Assembly: GCA_021775795.1 (NCBI GenBank)
Contig: JAJFHB010000502.1
Coordinates: 1-7,843 of the forward strand
Direction: 5' to 3'
DNA: 7,843 bases
From: Hyphomicrobiales bacterium
GTDB taxonomy: Bacteria > Pseudomonadota > Alphaproteobacteria > Rhizobiales > JAJFHB01
The position numbers were made by a program, and so were the translations under genes. Positions 5,757 to 7,843 of the stretch are shown here, piece after piece (positions within the stretch are counted from its first letter, which is position 1; each line of letters begins with the position of its first letter). Under the pieces are notes generated by a model, which did no database searches, had not been told where the DNA came from, and saw nothing but the letters and a program-made list of their open reading frames with translations.

Positions 5757-7843
5757 TCTGCTGCCTCCAGTGCCGGGTCCTGAGGCTCTTTGTATGGGCC
5801 CTCCAACCAATCAACTTTTTCGAGTTTGTGGACGATGACGAACTCGTCACGGTTGGACCCAACGGTGCCGTAGTAGTTGAACCCGTAGGACTGCTGGGCG
5901 TAGCCGCCAATCATGTGCGTTGGCTTGGTGATCGCCCGTGTCACCGAGTTGTGGATGCCGCCACGGTTCCCCGTGATCTGTGATCCAGGGGTGTTCACGA
6001 TCTTTTCCTGAGCGTGATACATGTAAATGGTGCCTTCCTTCATCCGCTGGGAAACCACCACTCTTGCGGAGATGGCGCCATTGATGTTGAAGACTTCCAC
6101 CCAGTCATTATCGACCAGTTCGGCCCTCGCAGCATCCGTTTCTGAAATCCACACCACCGGTCCGCCACGATTAAGCGTCAGCATCATGAGGTTGTCAGAA
6201 TAGGTCGAATGGATGCCCCATTTCTGGTGCGGTGTGATGAAGTTCAACACCAGTTGCGGACGGCCGTTGGATTTAGCGCTGATGACCGGGTTGATCGATT
6301 TCGTGTCGATCGGCGGCCGGTAGACACACAGCGCTTCACCGAAGGCCCGCATCCACAGATGATCCTGATAGAGCTGCTGGCGGCCGGTCAACGTGCGCCA
6401 GGGGATCAGGTCGTGCACGTTGGTGTAGCCCGCGTTGTAGCAAACCTTTTCGGATTCGATTCCCGACCAGATTGGTGAGGAAATGATCTTGCGCGGTTGC
6501 GCCACCACATCATGGAAGCGGATTTTTTCGTCTTCTTTCGGGAGGGCAAGATGCGAGTGATCCCGGCCTGTATTTTTTGACAAAGACGCCCAGGCCTTGA
6601 CGGCGACCTCACCATTTGTCTCCGGTGCGAGCGACAGGATGACTTCCGTGGCATCGATATCGGTCTCGATGCGCGGCCGGCCTTTGCTCGGGCCTTCCTC
6701 GGTGACCAAACCATTGAGGCGTCCAACAAGGTCGACCTCCTTTTCGGTATTCCAGGAGATGCCCTTGCCGCCGTTGCCGAGCGTATCCATCAGCGGCCCA
6801 AGTGCGGTAAATCGCTTGTAGAGGTTGGGATAGTCACGCTCGACAACCGCAATCGCGGGCATGGTCTTGCCGGGCAGGGGGTCTATCTCGCCACTCTTCC
6901 AGTCCTTCACGTCAAAGGGTTGTGCGAGTTCGCCTGGTGTGTCGTGCAGGATCGGTACCAGCACCACATCCTTTTCAACACCGAGAACCTCCGGTGCGAC
7001 TTCGGAAAACGTCTTGGCAATGCCCTTGAAGATGTCCCAGTCGCTGCGAGCCTCCCAGGCCGGGTCTGCGGCGCTGGTCAGGGGGTGAATGAAGGGATGC
7101 ATGTCAGATGTGTTGAGATCGTTCTTTTCGTACCAGGTGGCCGTTGGCAGAACGATGTCGGAATAGACACACGTGGTAGACATGCGGAAATCCAGGGTCA
7201 CAAGCAGGTCAAGTTTTCCTTCCGGAGCCTCATCGTGCCAGACCGCTTCCTTGGCCCGCTGGCGTCCTTCCTCTCCAAGATCCTTTCCAAGCACGCCATG
7301 GGATGTGCCCAAAAGATGCTTGAGGAAATACTCATGTCCCTTTCCCGATGAACCGAGCAGGTTTGAACGCCATACGAACAGATTCCGAGGCCAGTTGGCT
7401 TCGTCGTCGGGGTCCTCGCAGGACATTTTCAGTTTGCCGGACTTGAGCTGTTCGGTGACGTAATCCTTGACGTCTTTCTTGGACTTGCCAGCCGCTTTGG
7501 CGACATCGAGCGGGTTTGTCTTGAGTTGTGGCGCGGACGGCAGCCAGCCCATCCGCTCGGCGCGAATGTTATAATCGATCAGCGTTCCATCCCATGGCCC
7601 CTCCGGGGCAGTCGGGGAAAGAATCTCGTCAACTTCGAGGGTCTCATAGCGCCACTGGTCGGTGTGGGCATAGAAGAACGAAGTGGAGTTCATCTGCCGA
7701 GGCGGACGGCTCCAATCAAGTCCGAAGGCGAGCGGCAACCAGCCTGTTTGCGGCCGCAGCTTTTCCTGGCCCACATAGTGGCTCCAGCCGCCGCCGGACT
7801 GACCGACGCAACCGCACATCACCAGCATATTGATGATGCCGCG
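5753..7843 (-). CDS. narG: Respiratory nitrate reductase alpha subunit, C-terminal part
   Basis: This is the last 696 codons of the molybdenum-containing catalytic subunit, which reduces nitrate to nitrite at a bis-molybdopterin guanine dinucleotide centre. The frame is open to the window edge at 7843; the N-terminal part with the [4Fe-4S] motif and the Asp ligand to Mo lies outside. Visible hallmarks, from the edge: CGCVGQSGGGWSHYVGQEKL then RPQTGW (about residues 10-35 of the fragment), a middle block STTCVYSDIVLPTATWYEKN, and NTSDMHPFIHPLTSAADPAW. The C-terminal molybdopterin-dinucleotide-binding beta-barrel runs from NFITPHQKWGIHSTYSDNLM to the SYGFNYYGTVGSNRDEF end. Compared with E. coli NarG (1247 residues) the fragment is about the C-terminal 55 percent and shows no frameshift or internal stop. 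It is first in the visible operon and overlaps narH by 4 bases. This is the membrane-bound Nar type, not the periplasmic Nap or assimilatory Nas. Confidence 0.97.
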   Translation of the reverse strand, partial: RGIINMLVMCGCVGQSGGGWSHYVGQEKLRPQTGWLPLAFGLDWSRPPRQMNSTSFFYAHTDQWRYETLEVDEILSPTAPEGPWDGTLIDYNIRAERMGWLPSAPQLKTNPLDVAKAAGKSKKDVKDYVTEQLKSGKLKMSCEDPDDEANWPRNLFVWRSNLLGSSGKGHEYFLKHLLGTSHGVLGKDLGEEGRQRAKEAVWHDEAPEGKLDLLVTLDFRMSTTCVYSDIVLPTATWYEKNDLNTSDMHPFIHPLTSAADPAWEARSDWDIFKGIAKTFSEVAPEVLGVEKDVVLVPILHDTPGELAQPFDVKDWKSGEIDPLPGKTMPAIAVVERDYPNLYKRFTALGPLMDTLGNGGKGISWNTEKEVDLVGRLNGLVTEEGPSKGRPRIETDIDATEVILSLAPETNGEVAVKAWASLSKNTGRDHSHLALPKEDEKIRFHDVVAQPRKIISSPIWSGIESEKVCYNAGYTNVHDLIPWRTLTGRQQLYQDHLWMRAFGEALCVYRPPIDTKSINPVISAKSNGRPQLVLNFITPHQKWGIHSTYSDNLMMLTLNRGGPVVWISETDAARAELVDNDWVEVFNINGAISARVVVSQRMKEGTIYMYHAQEKIVNTPGSQITGNRGGIHNSVTRAITKPTHMIGGYAQQSYGFNYYGTVGSNRDEFVIVHKLEKVDWLEGPYKEPQDPALEAAE

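Overview
The window looks like chromosomal DNA from an alphaproteobacterium, most likely a Hyphomicrobiales (Rhizobiales) member. The grounds are moderate-to-high GC, an Omp25/Omp31-type beta-barrel gene, a CTAGAGCAT-type intergenic palindrome, and a narGHJI cluster followed by a cytosolic parvulin. The genus cannot be fixed from the sequence alone.

Layout on the plus strand: bases 1-261 hold the 3' end of a carboxymuconolactone decarboxylase/AhpD-family gene. After a 127-base gap with a strong leader hairpin comes an outer-membrane beta-barrel gene (389-1075). Its 3' end overlaps by 35 bases the 3' end of a convergent GNAT acetyltransferase gene (1041-1679, minus strand).

Layout on the minus strand, 7843 down to 1865: one tightly packed operon, narG (3' part only), narH, narJ, narI and a PpiC-type parvulin. 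Adjacent genes overlap by 4 or 1 bases or lie 12 and 5 bases apart. Each complete gene has a clear Shine-Dalgarno sequence, so the operon is almost certainly one transcript. Its promoter and any narK or regulator lie beyond base 7843.

How the genes work together: NarG (molybdenum catalytic subunit) and NarH (iron-sulfur electron-transfer subunit) form the cytoplasm-facing catalytic part of respiratory nitrate reductase. NarI anchors it in the membrane and oxidises quinol through two b-type hemes. NarJ is the dedicated chaperone for cofactor insertion and membrane attachment. The linked parvulin has no signal peptide and may help fold cytoplasmic Nar subunits. All visible cofactor ligands are intact, so the system looks functional for anaerobic nitrate respiration.

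The region is mostly a known system. I found no convincing sign of an undescribed one. The points most worth a second look are the Nar-linked cytosolic parvulin, the convergent omp/GNAT overlap with its odd Cys-containing C-terminal extension, and two intergenic palindromic structures.
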